DNA from: AC-50 sp035640455
GTDB taxonomy: Bacteria; Actinomycetota; Thermoleophilia; Gaiellales; Gaiellaceae
DNA: 20,848 bases
Assembly: GCA_035640455.1 (NCBI GenBank)
Contig: DASQWB010000082.1
Location: 1 to 20,848 of the forward strand
Direction of reading: 5' to 3'
In this document: in pieces, positions 20,096 to 20,848 of the stretch
Layout: each line of letters begins with the position of its first letter
How positions within the stretch are numbered: position 1 is the first letter of the stretch
Notes under the pieces: model-generated
Told to the model about the DNA's origin: nothing
Seen by the model: only the letters and a program-made list of their open reading frames with translations
The model's database searches: none
Program-made: the position numbers and the translations under genes

Positions 20096-20192
20096 CGAGC
20101 GGAAGCGCGGGGCGGTCCCATCCCAAACCCCCACCCACCCCGGGGCAGAAACCGAGGGTAGCGCCGCCGTACGTGCGGGCGTGTGCCGATTC
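20096..20192 (-). repeat. Dispersed GC-rich element, copy 2 (G-quadruplex-capable core 20099-20145)
   Basis: Read on the minus strand it has GAATCGGCACAC, then CCCCGGGG, GGGT-GGGGG-TTT-GGG-AT-GGG and CCGCCCCGCG..TCCGC, matching copy 1 at 2429-2541 with small indels. It fills the gap between the FAH gene and the M24 gene. Relative to the flanking genes it points the opposite way to copy 1, so it is not a simple shared promoter. Function unknown. Confidence 0.65.
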
Positions 20193-20212
20193 GGCGCCGA
20201 AAGCGTCGCGAG

Positions 20213-20848
20213 ATGACCTGGCCCCGCGACGACACGAAGCTCGACGGGGTACGCGCCGCGCTCGCCTACCACGACCTCGACGCGCTCGTCGTCCGCGCCC
20301 CCGACAACGTCCTCTACCTCACGAACTACTGGGGCATGAAGGGCTACGAGATTGCCATCTTCCCGCGCGAGGGCGACGCGACCCTCGTCCTCCTCGAGCC
20401 ATCGATCGCCGACGCCGAGCGAAACGCCTGGACCGCCGACCACCGCATCGTCCTCGGCTACGACCCCGGCGACCCCCGGCCGCCGGCGGCGCGGGCGCTC
20501 GAGCGGGCGCAACACGTCGCCGTCCGGGAGCTCGGCTACGAGCGCCTCGGGCTCGAGCTCTCGCTCGGCACGCAGGCCTCCGACCGGATGGTCGGCGAGC
20601 CGACGACGTACACGAAGGCGTTCTTCGAGGCCTTCGACGGCGCCGCCGACGCCACGCCGCTCCTCAACGCGTGCCGCTCCCTCAAGACGGAGCAGGAGCT
20701 CGAGCGGATGCGGCTCGCGAACGAGATCGCCGACCTCGCCCTCGCGCACGTCCGGGAGCGGCTCCGGCCGGGGATGAAGGAGTCCGAGGTCGGCGCGATG
20801 TGGGAGGGCGCCGTGCACGCGCACGGCGTCGGCTTCCGGGGGCGCGTC
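20213..20848 (+). CDS. M24 family Xaa-Pro peptidase/creatinase-like protein (partial, 3' end outside)
   Basis: 212 codons are in the window, with no stop. The N-terminal creatinase-N domain is seen (LDGVRAALAYHDLDALVVRA, PDNVLYLTNYWGMKGYE, KAFFEAFDGAADATPLLNAC), then the start of the pita-bread M24 domain: RSLKTEQELERMRLANEIAD, RLRPGMKESEVGAMWEGAVH. The metal ligands and catalytic His lie beyond the window, so activity cannot be judged. Members are proline dipeptidases, aminopeptidase P, creatinase or ectoine/DMSP-type hydrolases. The ATG has only a weak GCGAG upstream. It follows the FAH gene by about 155 bases that hold repeat copy 2, so it may be a separate transcript. Confidence 0.88.
   Translation, partial: MTWPRDDTKLDGVRAALAYHDLDALVVRAPDNVLYLTNYWGMKGYEIAIFPREGDATLVLLEPSIADAERNAWTADHRIVLGYDPGDPRPPAARALERAQHVAVRELGYERLGLELSLGTQASDRMVGEPTTYTKAFFEAFDGAADATPLLNACRSLKTEQELERMRLANEIADLALAHVRERLRPGMKESEVGAMWEGAVHAHGVGFRGRV

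Overview
This is a high-GC window with actinobacterial traits: F420-type luciferase-like oxidoreductase, CoxMSL-type molybdenum hydroxylase, leaderless-looking promoters, frequent GTG starts and ATGA/GTGA overlaps. The gene set suggests Actinomycetota, possibly Thermoleophilia (Gaiellales/Solirubrobacterales). That placement is an inference from gene style, not a phylogeny.

Layout. (1) 1-264: the end of an rRNA operon (23S 3' tail, 5S rRNA, intrinsic terminator). (2) 295-1452, minus strand: an HtpX-like membrane metalloprotease and a small 82-residue protein with an Sm-like pattern and a leaderless-type promoter. (3) 1581-5523, plus strand: an SDR oxidoreductase, a dGTPase-like HD hydrolase and DNA primase (dnaG). 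The dgt-dnaG gap carries a cluster of DnaA-box-like sites and one GAAC-N4-GTTC (LexA/SOS type) palindrome. (4) 5567-10093: tRNA-Asn(GTT) followed by about 4.4 kb of unfamiliar genes, closed by an imperfect copy of the tRNA 3' end. This looks like a small, decaying genomic island integrated at tRNA-Asn with no visible integrase. It holds a PIN-domain protein broken by an in-frame TGA and a one-base slip in a C-run, a conserved-looking hypothetical on the minus strand, a lipoprotein, a small gene broken by an in-frame TAG, and a secreted protein whose best Shine-Dalgarno/ATG is out of frame. (5) 10129-10584, minus strand: two small membrane proteins. (6) 10712-15124: a four-gene molybdenum hydroxylase operon in the order FAD subunit, 2Fe-2S subunit, Mo subunit, CoxG. 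The Mo subunit lacks the CO-dehydrogenase signature loop, so the substrate is probably not CO. (7) 15189-16264: two coupled exported proteins of unknown function, ended by a terminator. (8) 16303-20848: a tightly overlapping catabolic-looking operon of LLM flavin/F420 oxidoreductase, SIMPL protein without signal peptide, M20-like amidohydrolase with altered metal ligands and FAH-family hydrolase, then a partial M24 peptidase/creatinase-like gene.

The Mo hydroxylase, LLM oxidoreductase, M20-like hydrolase and FAH-family enzyme together resemble a route that hydroxylates, opens and hydrolyses a (hetero)cyclic compound; the substrate cannot be read from the sequence. A GC-rich, G-quadruplex-capable element of about 47 bp (about 100 bp with flanks) occurs twice in opposite orientation, before dgt and before the M24 gene, and is explained by no gene.
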